From contig JAVFAR010000003.1 in NCBI GenBank assembly GCA_034002365.1, positions 5,155 to 69,154 of the forward strand: a stretch of DNA of 64,000 bases, written 5' to 3'. Source of the stretch: Trichloromonas sp034002365. Lineage in GTDB: Bacteria > Desulfobacterota > Desulfuromonadia > Desulfuromonadales > Trichloromonadaceae. The notes below the pieces were generated by a model. That model had not been told where the DNA came from and made no database searches. It was given only the letters and a program-made list of their open reading frames with translations. The position numbers were made by a program, and so were the translations under genes. Of this stretch, positions 1-13,818 are shown in pieces (within the stretch, counting starts at the first letter, position 1; each line of letters starts with the position of its first letter).

Positions 1-9
1 CAATCCGAA

Positions 10-45
10 AACAAAACGGGCAGCCCTTAGGCTGCCCGTTTTGTT
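10..45. terminator. Bidirectional intrinsic terminator
   Basis: A perfect 16-bp stem (10-25 with 30-45) encloses a 4-base loop. The GC core AACGGGCAGCC-type arm is flanked by A-rich bases on one side and T-rich bases on the other, so it can end transcription in either direction. It lies just beyond the stop of the leftward zinc-ribbon gene. Confidence 0.85.
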
Positions 46-64
46 TGGCACCCTTTGCGGAAGA

Positions 65-394
65 TCAGCGCAAAGGGGTAGCGCAGCGTGGACAGGTCAA
101 CATGCTGGTGGAGGGCACCCTGTGCCCACAGGTCGGGCAGTTGAACCAATATTTGCAGAACTTGCACTGAGGCTCGGAAAGGCCCTGTTTCTTCTTGCAC
201 TTGGGACACTGCCGATACATCTTGCGGGATTCCATATACTCCTTGAAGAGCAGCCCGCATCGGGGACAGACCTCCACCCCCGGCTTACCGATTTCAGCAC
301 CACAACCCGGCGCCGGGCAAAGAAATACCGTCTTGCATGCCTTGCACCAGTACTTGCCTTTTTGTTCTTCCTTGCACACCGGACATTTTTCCAT
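65..394 (-). CDS. Small multi-zinc-ribbon protein (109 aa)
   Basis: A cysteine-rich protein of 109 residues with 16 cysteines in eight pairs: C4/C7, C17/C20, C26/C31, C43/C46, C63/C66, C77/C80, C86/C89 and C101/C104. This spacing suggests up to four zinc-ribbon knuckles in tandem. The ATG at 394 is chosen because an AGAGAGG-like ribosome site sits about 5 nt upstream and the first knuckle begins at residue 4; the longer open frame upstream to 568 lacks family-like features. There is no signal peptide or membrane segment, so it is probably cytoplasmic. Such proteins often bind nucleic acid or other proteins, but no specific function can be assigned. It is followed by a strong terminator and preceded by the rubrerythrin gene in the same direction, with a large hairpin between them, so it may be a separate transcription unit. 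Confidence 0.75.
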   Translation of the reverse strand: MEKCPVCKEEQKGKYWCKACKTVFLCPAPGCGAEIGKPGVEVCPRCGLLFKEYMESRKMYRQCPKCKKKQGLSEPQCKFCKYWFNCPTCGHRVPSTSMLTCPRCATPLR

Positions 395-549
395 AAAACC
401 TCTCTTCTTCCCTTTCCGGGCAATAACAAACGCGGGAACACCTGACCGCGGCATTCCCGGGAACCGGTTTTCGGCCCGAACACGACATCGGGAGCGAATA
501 AGTTCTTCAGGGTGCGGAGCAGGCCTGGGAGTTAGGCCACGGGAGGGGG

Positions 550-583
550 AGCCGGAACGCCGGACCACCCCGGCGCTCCGGCT
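550..583 (-). terminator. Strong hairpin after rubrerythrin
   Basis: Arms 550-563 and 570-583 form 13 GC-rich base pairs with one A/C mismatch and a 6-base loop. It sits 10 bases past the rubrerythrin stop on the minus strand. No clear T tract follows, so it may be an inefficient terminator or an mRNA 3'-end stabiliser. Confidence 0.5.
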
Positions 584-592
584 GGAGGGAAA

Positions 593-1096
593 TCAGTCGA
601 TCTTCTTGAAAGCGCTCTTCGCGGCGTTGCAGACCGGACAGGAACCGGCGGGCTCGCCTTCGTGGGTATGGCCGCAAACCTGGCAGACATAGTAGTCCAC
701 GGCCTCGTTGCGCCCCAGGTTGTCGAGGGCCTTCTGATAGAGCGCGGCATGCTCCTGCTCGACGGCATTGGCGAACTTGAAGTTGCGCAGGGCCGCCTGC
801 TCCCCTTCCGCCTCGGCTTCGGCGATCATCCGCGGATACATGCTGGTGAATTCGTGGGTTTCCCCGCCGATGGCGGTGCGCAGGTTTTCCGCCGTGTCGT
901 TAATGCCGCCCATGGTCCGCAAATGGGCATGGGCATGGACGGTCTCGGCATCGGCCGCCGCCCGAAAGAGCTTGGCCACCTGCAATAGACCTTCCTGCTC
1001 GGCTTTTTTCGCGAAAGCCAGATAGGTACGGTTGGCCTGGGCTTCCCCGGCGAAGGCTTCCTGAAGATTTTTACGGGTTTTGCTTGCTTCGGTCAT
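593..1096 (-). CDS. rbr: Rubrerythrin
   Basis: Rubrerythrin (167 aa) is a cytoplasmic diiron protein that reduces hydrogen peroxide in anaerobes, taking electrons through its rubredoxin-like domain. The N-terminal ferritin-like four-helix domain carries the expected Glu/His pattern (EAQANRTY, AETVHAH, EQEHAALY), and the C-terminus has a rubredoxin-type iron site of two CxxC pairs (CQVC and CPVC). The ATG at 1096 is preceded by an AGGGAG ribosome site at good spacing and begins at the usual place for the family; upstream in-frame Met codons to 1216 would add an untypical 40-residue tail. A sigma70-like promoter lies at 1189-1216, giving an untranslated leader of roughly 85 nt that contains a hairpin. 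It supports an anaerobic lifestyle with occasional oxygen exposure. Confidence 0.95.
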   Translation of the reverse strand: MTEASKTRKNLQEAFAGEAQANRTYLAFAKKAEQEGLLQVAKLFRAAADAETVHAHAHLRTMGGINDTAENLRTAIGGETHEFTSMYPRMIAEAEAEGEQAALRNFKFANAVEQEHAALYQKALDNLGRNEAVDYYVCQVCGHTHEGEPAGSCPVCNAAKSAFKKID

Positions 1097-1135
1097 TCCG
1101 TTACTCCCTGATTGGATGGGTTGAGTCTTTTTCAT

Positions 1136-1166
1136 GTTCCCGCTATCGGCGCTTGCGCCCGGGAAC
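1136..1166 (-). promoter_or_regulatory. Leader hairpin upstream of rubrerythrin
   Basis: GTTCCCG at 1136-1142 pairs with CGGGAAC at 1160-1166, and inside them GGCGC-TT-GCGCC forms a second stem, leaving a 5-base bulge. It lies in the predicted 5' untranslated leader, 40 bases upstream of the start codon. A regulatory role is inferred only. Confidence 0.4.
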
Positions 1167-1188
1167 TTCGTCATGTTCACAGACTTGA

Positions 1189-1216
1189 ATTTTAACCGGC
1201 CCAGGTTTTCTGTCAA
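1189..1216 (-). promoter_or_regulatory. Sigma70-like promoter for rubrerythrin
   Basis: On the minus strand TTGACA (1216-1211), a 16-base spacer and TAAAAT (1194-1189) match the sigma70 consensus at 6/6 and 5/6 positions. Confidence 0.6.
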
Positions 1217-1341
1217 TCGAAACGGAGCTCCGCCACAGGGGCCAGGCCGCCTTTTGCTTGCTTCACTTGGAAAAAGGGCTTAGCATTAATCGCTCGCATC
1301 CTCGACGATCAACTCCCCTTTCCCGATCAGGAGACGGCTCG

Positions 1342-1788
1342 ATGAACGATTACCGGGTGGAGAAAATCGAACTTCCCGTCACCCTCTTTCTCGCCGACGG
1401 CGTCGTGCATGAAGGAATCCTCTTCCTCAGCCCCTTCAGCCCGTCCCACAGCGGTCCGCAGCGGAGGGTGGAGATGTTTCGCGAGACGGATGTCTTCTTC
1501 CCCTTCAGGGACAAAAACGGCCGCTTCGCCCTGGTCAATAAAAGCTCCATCACCCATGTCCGGTACCCGCTTCAGGACGAAGACACGGATTTCGGCGACC
1601 GCAACCGCGTGCGCCTGACCTTCTACGGCGGCGAGCTGCTGGAAGGGGAAATCACCATCGCCATGCCCGCCGGGAAAAGCCGCCTGCAGGATTACGTCAA
1701 TTCTACCCCCGGCTTTTTCTGCCTGTACAGTCACGACGCCCACTATATCGTCAACGGCGACCTGATCCGGGAAATCTCCCCCGCCTGA
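1342..1788 (+). CDS. Conserved hypothetical protein (148 aa)
   Basis: A 148-residue soluble protein with no signal peptide and no membrane segment. The ATG at 1342 has a CAGGAGA ribosome site upstream. It is predicted to be rich in beta strands: repeated alternating stretches such as VTLFLADGVVHEG, VRLTFYGGELLEGE and FFCLYSHDAHYIVN suggest small barrel or sandwich modules with paired repeats, and the motif 'ADGxxxEG ... YGGELLEGE' looks like an internally duplicated fold. I do not recognise the family. It converges on uvrA with only four bases between the two stop codons, which makes it a single-gene rightward unit in an otherwise leftward region. No function can be assigned. Confidence 0.7.
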   Translation: MNDYRVEKIELPVTLFLADGVVHEGILFLSPFSPSHSGPQRRVEMFRETDVFFPFRDKNGRFALVNKSSITHVRYPLQDEDTDFGDRNRVRLTFYGGELLEGEITIAMPAGKSRLQDYVNSTPGFFCLYSHDAHYIVNGDLIREISPA

Positions 1789-1792
1789 ACCC

Positions 1793-4672
<2,880 letters not shown>

Positions 4673-4679
4673 GAAAACC

Positions 4680-4703
4680 GGTGATTGGTAATTGGTGATT
4701 GGT
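4680..4703. repeat. Heptanucleotide tandem repeat between uvrA and pdxA
   Basis: GTGATTG, GTAATTG and GTGATTG follow one another at 4681-4701, so GGTGATTGGT appears twice (4680-4689 and 4694-4703). The array abuts the stop codon of pdxA and ends just before the uvrA start. It resembles short tandem heptamer arrays known from other bacteria. Confidence 0.6.
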
Positions 4704-5698
4704 TATAAATCCGCCGCCATTTGCTCAGCCATCTTCACCGCCGCGACCAGGCTCTCGGTGCTGGCCTGGCCGGTGCCGGCGAGGTCGTAGGCGGTGCCGT
4801 GGTCGACGGAGGTGCGGACGATGGGCAGCCCCAGGGTGACGTTGACGCCGTCCTCGAAATGCAGGAGTTTCAGGGGAATCAGGCCCTGGTCGTGATACAT
4901 GCAGATCACCGCGTCGTATGCCCCGCGGACGGCGAAGTGAAAGAGGGTGTCGGCGCTGTGCGGGCCGCTGGCGGCGATCCCCTCCGCCTGGGCGGCCGCG
5001 ATGGCCGGGGCGATCAGGCGCGGTTCCTCGTCGCCGAACATCCCTTGCTCTCCGGCATGGGGATTGAGCGCCAGCACCGCCAGGCGCGGCTCTTTCAGGC
5101 CGAAAAAGCGGCGCAAAGAGCGATCGGTGATGCGGATCGTTTCCAGGATCTCCCCTTCGCTGAGCACCCGCGGCACCTCGGCCAGAGCCAGATGAGTCGT
5201 CACCAGACAGACCTTGAGTCGCTCACCGGCGAGCATCATCACCACCTTGTCGACCCCGCAGCGCTCGGCCAGCAGTTCGGTATGGCCGGGAAAATCGCAG
5301 CCGGCGGCATGAATCGCCGCCTTGCTGATCGGCGCCGTGACCATGGCCGCCGCCTCGCCGGAACGACAGGCGTCGCAGGCCCACTCGATGTAGCGCAGCA
5401 TGGCCCGGCCGCAGGGGATGTCCGGCCGGCCGTAGACCAGTGTTTCCGCCTCCAGGTTCGACAGCGGCACAACCTCAAGGGCGCGCCCGGCGCAGACCAG
5501 CCGCGTCCGTTCGCCAACCGGCACGACCGCGCAGGGGGCGCCGCAGACCGCCGCCGCCCGCCGCAGCACCGCCGCATCCCCGGCCACCCACAGGGGACGC
5601 GAGAGGGCATCGAAGGCCCCCTCCAGCAGGGCCTTGACTATGATTTCCGGGCCGATCCCGGTGGGGTCGCCCTGGGTGATGACTATCGGTCGCCGCAT
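4703..5698 (-). CDS. pdxA: 4-hydroxythreonine-4-phosphate dehydrogenase PdxA
   Basis: PdxA (331 aa) oxidises 4-phosphohydroxy-L-threonine in the DXP-dependent route to pyridoxal 5'-phosphate; it is a cytoplasmic metal-dependent dimer. The N-terminal ITQGDPTGIGPEI, the central GHTELLAERCG and the C-terminal MYHDQGLIPLK motifs, which carry the metal and substrate ligands, are all intact, and the length is normal. The ATG at 5698 is chosen over the longer frame because AGGAG stands 7 nt upstream and the conserved sequence starts at residue 4. A terminator for the upstream isomerase gene lies at 5771-5802, so pdxA must start from its own promoter in the 70-bp gap; only a TATACT-like -10 at 5739-5744 is visible. 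uvrA follows 30 bp downstream and could be cotranscribed. Confidence 0.96.
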   Translation of the reverse strand: MRRPIVITQGDPTGIGPEIIVKALLEGAFDALSRPLWVAGDAAVLRRAAAVCGAPCAVVPVGERTRLVCAGRALEVVPLSNLEAETLVYGRPDIPCGRAMLRYIEWACDACRSGEAAAMVTAPISKAAIHAAGCDFPGHTELLAERCGVDKVVMMLAGERLKVCLVTTHLALAEVPRVLSEGEILETIRITDRSLRRFFGLKEPRLAVLALNPHAGEQGMFGDEEPRLIAPAIAAAQAEGIAASGPHSADTLFHFAVRGAYDAVICMYHDQGLIPLKLLHFEDGVNVTLGLPIVRTSVDHGTAYDLAGTGQASTESLVAAVKMAEQMAADL

Positions 5699-5770
5699 GA
5701 AAAACTCCTGACTTCGCTCAAGCACCGGACAGGGGATCAGTATAGTTCAAACCCCGAAAGATGGACGAAA

Positions 5771-5802
5771 TAAAAAAGCCCCGCCGGCAAAGGCGGGGCT
5801 TT
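5771..5802 (-). terminator. Intrinsic terminator after the SurA-like gene
   Basis: Stem 5775-5785 with 5792-5802 (11 bp, core GCCCCGCC) has a 6-base loop and is followed on the minus strand by a run of T residues. It separates the parvulin gene from pdxA. Confidence 0.85.
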
Positions 5803-5826
5803 GGCTCATCGTCGGCAAAACTTCCG

Positions 5827-6780
5827 CTATTCCCGGATATCGATACGGGCCGACTTGCGCAAGCCCTCGGCCCAGCTTTTGAAAGCTCCATCGGTCTTCT
5901 GCTCGGTGAGGATCTTGGCGATGTCATCCTTGACGGCATCGAACTGCCGCACCGAGCCGGTATCACGCTCCAACACCTTGAAGAGGTGGAAGGCCTCGGG
6001 GGTCTCCACCGGCTCGCTGACCTCGCCAGCCGTGAGACCTTTCACCGCCTCGGCGAAAGCCGCGGTCAGCTCCTCTTCGGCGAAACGCCCCATGTCCCCC
6101 CCCTGGGCCCGTCCCTCGCCGGTATACTCCGAGAGAACAGCGAGGAAATCCTCCCCGCCCCGGACCCGTTCCCGCGCCTCGCGGGCCAGGGACCGGGCCG
6201 CCTCCACCTCTTCGGCGCTGGGCCGATCGGGCAGGGGAAAGGTGATGCGGGCGAGATGGACCATCGGCTTCTGCCGGTAATCCTCGATATGCTCGCGGAA
6301 GTAGTCGAGCAGTTCCTGCTGGGTGACATCGACCTTGCTTTTGACCTCGCGGCCGAGAAGCTTGAAACGCAGGATCTGTTCCCGCAGCTTCTCCTGGTAG
6401 GCGTCGAACTCCATCCCCTGCAGGCTCAGGGCCTCGATCAGTTCCTCCCGGGTCAGCTGGTTCTGGAGGAGGACATCGCTGATGGCCGCCTCAATCTCTT
6501 CCTGGCTCACCTCCAGTCCCAGCTCCTTGACCCGTTGCCGCACCAGGGTTTCCTCGATCAGGCTGTTCAACACCCGCTGCCGCAGTTCGCTCAGCTGCTC
6601 GGGAGTCAGCAGGGCCTGGGCCTCGGCTCCCATCTGCCGCTTCTCCAGCTCCTGCTCGATCTGGTACTGGGTGATGATGTCCGTGTTGACCACGGCGACA
6701 ATGCGGTTGACGGTTTGCGCGCCGAAAAGCGCCGCGGGAAAGAGCGCCAACATGGCCAGAAGGGCCAGAAAACGATTCAT
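5827..6780 (-). CDS. surA: SurA-type periplasmic peptidyl-prolyl isomerase
   Basis: A 317-residue exported chaperone/isomerase. Residues 1-20 form a signal peptide (hydrophobic core LALLAMLALFPAALF, cleavage after FGA). A SurA N-terminal chaperone domain follows (IVAVVNTDIITQYQI and a helical region), then a single parvulin domain with VHLARITFPLP, the GGDMGRF loop and a FHLFKVLER strand. E. coli SurA has two parvulin domains; this protein has one, as is common outside gammaproteobacteria. It probably helps outer-membrane proteins fold. It follows a PpiC-like lipoprotein gene and mfd in the same direction, and ends at a strong terminator, so the pair of isomerases likely forms a small envelope-folding operon. 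The symbol is by domain similarity, not proven orthology. Confidence 0.9.
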   Translation of the reverse strand: MNRFLALLAMLALFPAALFGAQTVNRIVAVVNTDIITQYQIEQELEKRQMGAEAQALLTPEQLSELRQRVLNSLIEETLVRQRVKELGLEVSQEEIEAAISDVLLQNQLTREELIEALSLQGMEFDAYQEKLREQILRFKLLGREVKSKVDVTQQELLDYFREHIEDYRQKPMVHLARITFPLPDRPSAEEVEAARSLAREARERVRGGEDFLAVLSEYTGEGRAQGGDMGRFAEEELTAAFAEAVKGLTAGEVSEPVETPEAFHLFKVLERDTGSVRQFDAVKDDIAKILTEQKTDGAFKSWAEGLRKSARIDIRE

Positions 6781-6844
6781 CGCTTATCCTCGGATGGAAT
6801 GTGAAAAGGTCGGCCGGTGGAAAACGCCCTCGGCCGGAAACGGA

Positions 6845-7774
6845 TCAGTCGAACAGCGACCAGTTGATGGCGATGGCCGCCCGCTCGCGCAGACCCCGCA
6901 GCCATTCCTGATAGGCTTCTTCCTCGGCGCGCTCGCGCAGCCGCGCGCGGATTTTTTCCCGCGCCTCTTCCAGGGAAAGCTGCAGGGCCGGGCGGCGCTC
7001 CAGAAGCTGGAAAAGATGATAACCGTACTCGCTCCGAACCAGTCCGCTCAGATCCCCCGGAGCCATCTTCCAGACGGCCGAGCCGATCTCGGGGGGCATT
7101 TCCTCCTGGGCAAAAAAGCCGAGATCTCCCCCCTCCTCGCCGTCGGGGGAGAGGGAATGGCGCCGGGCCAGCTCGGCAAAATCGGCACCCGCCCGCAACT
7201 CCGCCAGCAGCCGTTGCCCCTCCGCTTCGTCCGCGACCAGAATCTGCCGCGCCCGAACCTGCTCGGGCCGGGCGAACTCCTCGGCATGCTCCCGATAGTA
7301 GGCGGCGACCTCATCGTCGCTGACCTCGATCTTATCGTAGACGGTCAGGCGCGCGACCTTTTCCATCAGCAGGCTTTCTTCCAGCTCGCGCCGCCAGGCC
7401 TTTTCGTCGAGACCGCGGGCCTTCAGCCCGGCACGGAACTCCTCCTCGGGGTAGCCGCTGCGCGCCTCGGCCTCGGCCGCCGCCAGCTCTTCCGCCGACA
7501 GGGAGACATCGAGGCGCTCCGCTTCCGCCAGGGTCAGTTCGCGGTCGACAATGCGAACGAGAAAAGCCCGCTCCAGCTCGGCCCGCTCTTCGGCGCCCAG
7601 TTGCTGATCCCGGGGGAGGGTCTTGGCGAAGCGCTCCTGGAATTCACCGTGACTCACCTCGCGGCCATTGACCTTGAGCAGCACCTGCGGCGAAGCCTCT
7701 CCCCGCTCACGACAGCCCAGGAGCATCAGCCCGAAGAGGAGCAGCAGGAGCAGTCGATAGCGGCCCATGACCAT
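6845..7774 (-). CDS. PpiC/PrsA-like parvulin lipoprotein
   Basis: A 309-residue parvulin-type isomerase that is probably a lipoprotein: the N-terminus MVMGRYR plus a Leu-rich core ends in LMLLGC, a lipobox with Cys21. The body contains a SurA/PrsA-like helical N-terminal region (VLLKVNGREVSHGEF) and a C-terminal parvulin domain (VRARQILV, DFAELARRHSLSP, GGDLGFF, YHLFQLLER). The start at 7774 is chosen because GAGG lies upstream at about 5 nt, and the longer frame to 7840 has no signal-like end. It would sit in the periplasm anchored to a membrane and assist folding of exported proteins. It lies between mfd and the SurA-like gene, all leftward. Confidence 0.88.
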   Translation of the reverse strand: MVMGRYRLLLLLLFGLMLLGCRERGEASPQVLLKVNGREVSHGEFQERFAKTLPRDQQLGAEERAELERAFLVRIVDRELTLAEAERLDVSLSAEELAAAEAEARSGYPEEEFRAGLKARGLDEKAWRRELEESLLMEKVARLTVYDKIEVSDDEVAAYYREHAEEFARPEQVRARQILVADEAEGQRLLAELRAGADFAELARRHSLSPDGEEGGDLGFFAQEEMPPEIGSAVWKMAPGDLSGLVRSEYGYHLFQLLERRPALQLSLEEAREKIRARLRERAEEEAYQEWLRGLRERAAIAINWSLFD

Positions 7775-7858
7775 GAAATCCTCGCGCGGAAGACTCCGCC
7801 ATGACGTCTTGAAGGAAGAGAAGAAAAACAACGAATTCAAAAGGGAAAACTAGCACAG

Positions 7859-11335
<3,477 letters not shown>

Positions 11336-11351
11336 GGCTTCAACTGTCCCT

Positions 11352-11381
11352 AAAAAAACGGGGCGTGCCGAACACGCCCCG
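11352..11381 (-). terminator. Intrinsic terminator after nadA
   Basis: CGGGGCGTG (11359-11367) and CACGCCCCG (11373-11381) form a 9-bp stem with a 5-base loop, followed on the minus strand by seven T residues. Confidence 0.85.
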
Positions 11382-11408
11382 CATGATGATTTCTTCGGCG
11401 AAAACCGG

Positions 11409-12323
11409 TCAGTCCCGGGGAATGGCCAGCATCCGCTCCAGGGCCACCCGGGCCTTTTCCCGCACCTCATCCGGCACGGTGATCCGGGGACTGAGGGTTT
11501 GCAGGCTTTTCAACACATCCTCCAGGGCGGTCAGCTTCATGTTGGGGCAGATCAGCTTCCGCGAGGGGAGGATGAATTCCTTGCCGGGATTCTCCAGGCG
11601 CAGCCGGTAGAGGATGCCCGCCTCGGTGCCGACGATGAACTTTTTCGCCGGATTGCTCTTGGCGAAGCCGTACATGCCGGTGGTGGAACAGATATGATGG
11701 GCCAGGGCGAGAATCTCCGGGGTGCACTCGGGATGAGCCATGAAGAGAGCGTCGGGATGCTCGGCCAGGGCCTGCTTGACCTCTTCCGCCGCCAGGCGGT
11801 CATGGGTCGGACAGTAACCCTCCCAGAAATGGCACTTCTTGTCGGTATGGGCGGCGATGTAGCGGCCGAGGTTGCGGTCGGGGACGAGAATCACCTCGTC
11901 GGCGTCAAGGGAGTTGACCACCTTGACGGCGTTGGCGCTGGTGCAGCAGATGTCGCTTTCGGCCTTGACCGCCGCCGAGGAGTTGACATAGGTCACCACC
12001 GGCCGCCCGGGGAGCCGGGCCTTCATTTCGCGCAGGCCCTCGACGGTCACCATGTCGGCCATCGGACAGCCGGCATCGGGACGGGGGAGGAGGACGATCT
12101 TCCCGGGCGCCAGAATCGCCGCGCTTTCGGCCATGAAATGGACGCCGCAGAAAACGATCACCTTGCGCTCGGTGCGCGCCGCTTCCAGCGACAGGGCCAG
12201 GGAATCGCCGGTGATATCGGCCACGGCCTGAATCTCGTCGCGCTGGTAGTTGTGCGCCAACAGCAGGGCATCGCGCTCCTCGGCCAGCCGGCGAATTTCC
12301 TTGAACATTTCTTCCTGAGTCAT
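11409..12323 (-). CDS. nadA: Quinolinate synthase NadA
   Basis: NadA (304 aa) condenses iminoaspartate with dihydroxyacetone phosphate to give quinolinate for NAD biosynthesis, using an oxygen-sensitive [4Fe-4S] cluster. The conserved cysteines are visible in DAGCPMAD, ICCTSAN, HPECTPE and KLICPNMK, and the substrate motifs AHNYQRDE near the N-terminus and STTGMYGFAKS near the C-terminus are present. The length is normal and the start has a GGAAGGTGG ribosome site just upstream. A near-consensus sigma70 promoter (12371-12399) drives it, divergent from the tat promoter, and a terminator follows. nadB and nadC are not in the window. Confidence 0.97.
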   Translation of the reverse strand: MTQEEMFKEIRRLAEERDALLLAHNYQRDEIQAVADITGDSLALSLEAARTERKVIVFCGVHFMAESAAILAPGKIVLLPRPDAGCPMADMVTVEGLREMKARLPGRPVVTYVNSSAAVKAESDICCTSANAVKVVNSLDADEVILVPDRNLGRYIAAHTDKKCHFWEGYCPTHDRLAAEEVKQALAEHPDALFMAHPECTPEILALAHHICSTTGMYGFAKSNPAKKFIVGTEAGILYRLRLENPGKEFILPSRKLICPNMKLTALEDVLKSLQTLSPRITVPDEVREKARVALERMLAIPRD

Positions 12324-12370
12324 GGTCCACCTTCCGTCGCCGTGCGGCGAAGAGCTTGCAAAGTCGCCGT

Positions 12371-12399
12371 ATACTAGTTTAAAAGCCCTGATATGTCAA
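12371..12399 (-). promoter_or_regulatory. Sigma70 promoter for nadA
   Basis: TTGACA (12399-12394), a 17-base spacer and TAGTAT (12376-12371) on the minus strand. It is divergent from the tat promoter 24 bp away. Confidence 0.65.
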
Positions 12400-12422
12400 A
12401 CCCTTATCGACTCCCTTTGACC

Positions 12423-12450
12423 TTGACAGGGGAGGGGAAGACGGGATAAT
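12423..12450 (+). promoter_or_regulatory. Sigma70 promoter for tatBC
   Basis: TTGACA (12423-12428), a 16-base spacer and GATAAT (12445-12450) lie about 50 bases upstream of the tatB start. Confidence 0.6.
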
Positions 12451-12500
12451 CTCGGCACGCTTGTCCCACATCCCGCCCCCCATATCCCAAGGATTCTTTT

Positions 12501-12833
12501 ATGTTCGGTATCGGCATGCCCGAGCTTCTGTTGATTCTGGCCGTCGCGCTGATCGTCATCGGCCCGAAAAAACTTCCCGATCTGGCCCGCGCCCTCGGTC
12601 GCGGCCTGTCCGAGTTCCGCAAAGCCACCGACGAACTGAAAAACACCCTGAACGAGGAAAGCCGCTCCGACCGGAAGCCCGAACCGCTGCCCTCTCCCCC
12701 CCGCCAGACCACGCCGCCGGTGACGGCCTCCAACCCCTATGTCGACGGCACCAGCGCCGAGCTCGACGCGCTCACCCCCGGCCCCGAGGAGGCTCCTCGC
12801 CCGGAATCCAAGGACCCCGCCCATGGCGGATGA
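12501..12833 (+). CDS. tatB: Tat translocase small subunit TatA/TatB
   Basis: A 110-residue sec-independent protein translocase subunit. It begins MFGIGMPELLLIL with one N-terminal membrane helix, the hinge GPKKLPDLARALG and an amphipathic helix (GLSEFRKATDELKNTL), followed by a Pro-rich, disordered acidic tail. The Glu at position 8 and the length favour TatB, but no separate TatA is nearby, so this protein could serve both roles or TatA may be elsewhere. A ribosome site AAGGA precedes the start. The last 11 bases overlap tatC, indicating translational coupling. With TatC it exports folded, often cofactor-bearing, proteins across the inner membrane. Confidence 0.92.
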   Translation: MFGIGMPELLLILAVALIVIGPKKLPDLARALGRGLSEFRKATDELKNTLNEESRSDRKPEPLPSPPRQTTPPVTASNPYVDGTSAELDALTPGPEEAPRPESKDPAHGG

Positions 12834-13605
12834 TCAGCTGCCTCTCACCGCCCATCTCGAAGAGCTGCGCAAACGGCTGATCATCGCCGCCAGCGCCTGG
12901 CTGGTGGCGTTCGGCGGCTGCTACGTGGTGGCCGAGAAACTCTTCCAGTTCATCGCCGGACCGGTGCGGGCCGCCCTCCCCGAAGGCAGCTCGCTGGTCT
13001 TTATCAACGCCACCGAGCCCTTCTTCACCTATCTCAAGATTTCCGCCATCGCCGGGCTAGTGGCGGCCCTTCCGATCATCCTCTGGCAGGGCTGGGCCTT
13101 TGTCGCGCCAGGGCTTTACGGCCACGAAAAGCGCTTCGCCATTCCCTTCGTCATGGTCAGTTGTCTCTGTTTCGGCGCCGGTGCCTATTTCGGTTTCACT
13201 TACGTCTTTCCCACCATTTTCACCTTTCTGATCGGTTACGGCACCAGCATCGCCGGCATCAGCGCCATGCTGTCGATGAGCAGCTACCTGACCCTGTCGT
13301 CCCAGTTGCTGCTGGCCTTCGGCCTGGTGTTCGAACTGCCGGTGGTGATCTTTTTTCTCGCCCGCATAGGCGTGGTCGACTACAAATGGCTGGGCAAACA
13401 CCGTAAATACGCCCTCCTCGCCGCCTTCATCGTCGGCGGCATTCTGACCCCATCGCCGGACGTCTTTTCGCAGACCTCGGTCGCCGTGCCGTTCTACATC
13501 CTCTACGAAGTCGGCACCCTCGCCGCGCGGTTTTTCGGTAAGAAAAAACCCGCCCCCGACCCGGAGGACGAAAAAGCCCCCCCTCCTTCCGCAACCACCG
13601 AGTAA
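12823..13605 (+). CDS. tatC: Sec-independent protein translocase TatC
   Basis: TatC (260 aa) is the multi-span receptor for twin-arginine signal peptides. The start at 12823 gives MADDQLPLTAHLEELRKRL, the family's conserved N-terminal motif; the in-frame extension back to 12739 is only tatB read in another frame. Six membrane spans can be traced, with the conserved periplasmic ATEPFFTYLK segment, the FxxPGLYGHEKR loop and a late GGILTPSPD motif. The C-terminus is a Lys/Pro/Glu-rich tail. It is coupled to tatB by overlap, and a strong terminator follows the operon. Confidence 0.97.
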   Translation: MADDQLPLTAHLEELRKRLIIAASAWLVAFGGCYVVAEKLFQFIAGPVRAALPEGSSLVFINATEPFFTYLKISAIAGLVAALPIILWQGWAFVAPGLYGHEKRFAIPFVMVSCLCFGAGAYFGFTYVFPTIFTFLIGYGTSIAGISAMLSMSSYLTLSSQLLLAFGLVFELPVVIFFLARIGVVDYKWLGKHRKYALLAAFIVGGILTPSPDVFSQTSVAVPFYILYEVGTLAARFFGKKKPAPDPEDEKAPPPSATTE

Positions 13606-13625
13606 AAACCGGCCGTCGGTCCGAC

Positions 13626-13667
13626 ATAAAAAAGCCCGTTGTCATGTTCGGCAACGGGCTTTTTTAT
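13626..13667. terminator. Bidirectional terminator after tatC
   Basis: A perfect 16-bp stem, 13626-13641 with 13652-13667, contains the GC core GCCCGTTG, a 10-base loop, and A/T runs on both flanks. Confidence 0.88.
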
Positions 13668-13818
13668 GGTGAAAAAATAAAACGCATCGATTGGGCGAAA
13701 ACCTAAGGGATTCAGATTTCGGCCTGTTCAGGCAAAAAATCCCTGCCCCGAGCTTGCAATTTCGCAATTCGTGTACTATTGGTAATATCTAATTTATTAT
13801 CGATGGGGAGGTTAGCCT

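Noticed and set aside
5739..5767. Promoter for pdxA
   Set aside because: A TATACT-like -10 exists, but the hexamer 17 bases upstream (CGTCCA) does not resemble a -35, so it is not listed as a feature.
12739..12822. Extended N-terminus of TatC
   Set aside because: It is tatB sequence in another frame; the conserved TatC start is at 12823.
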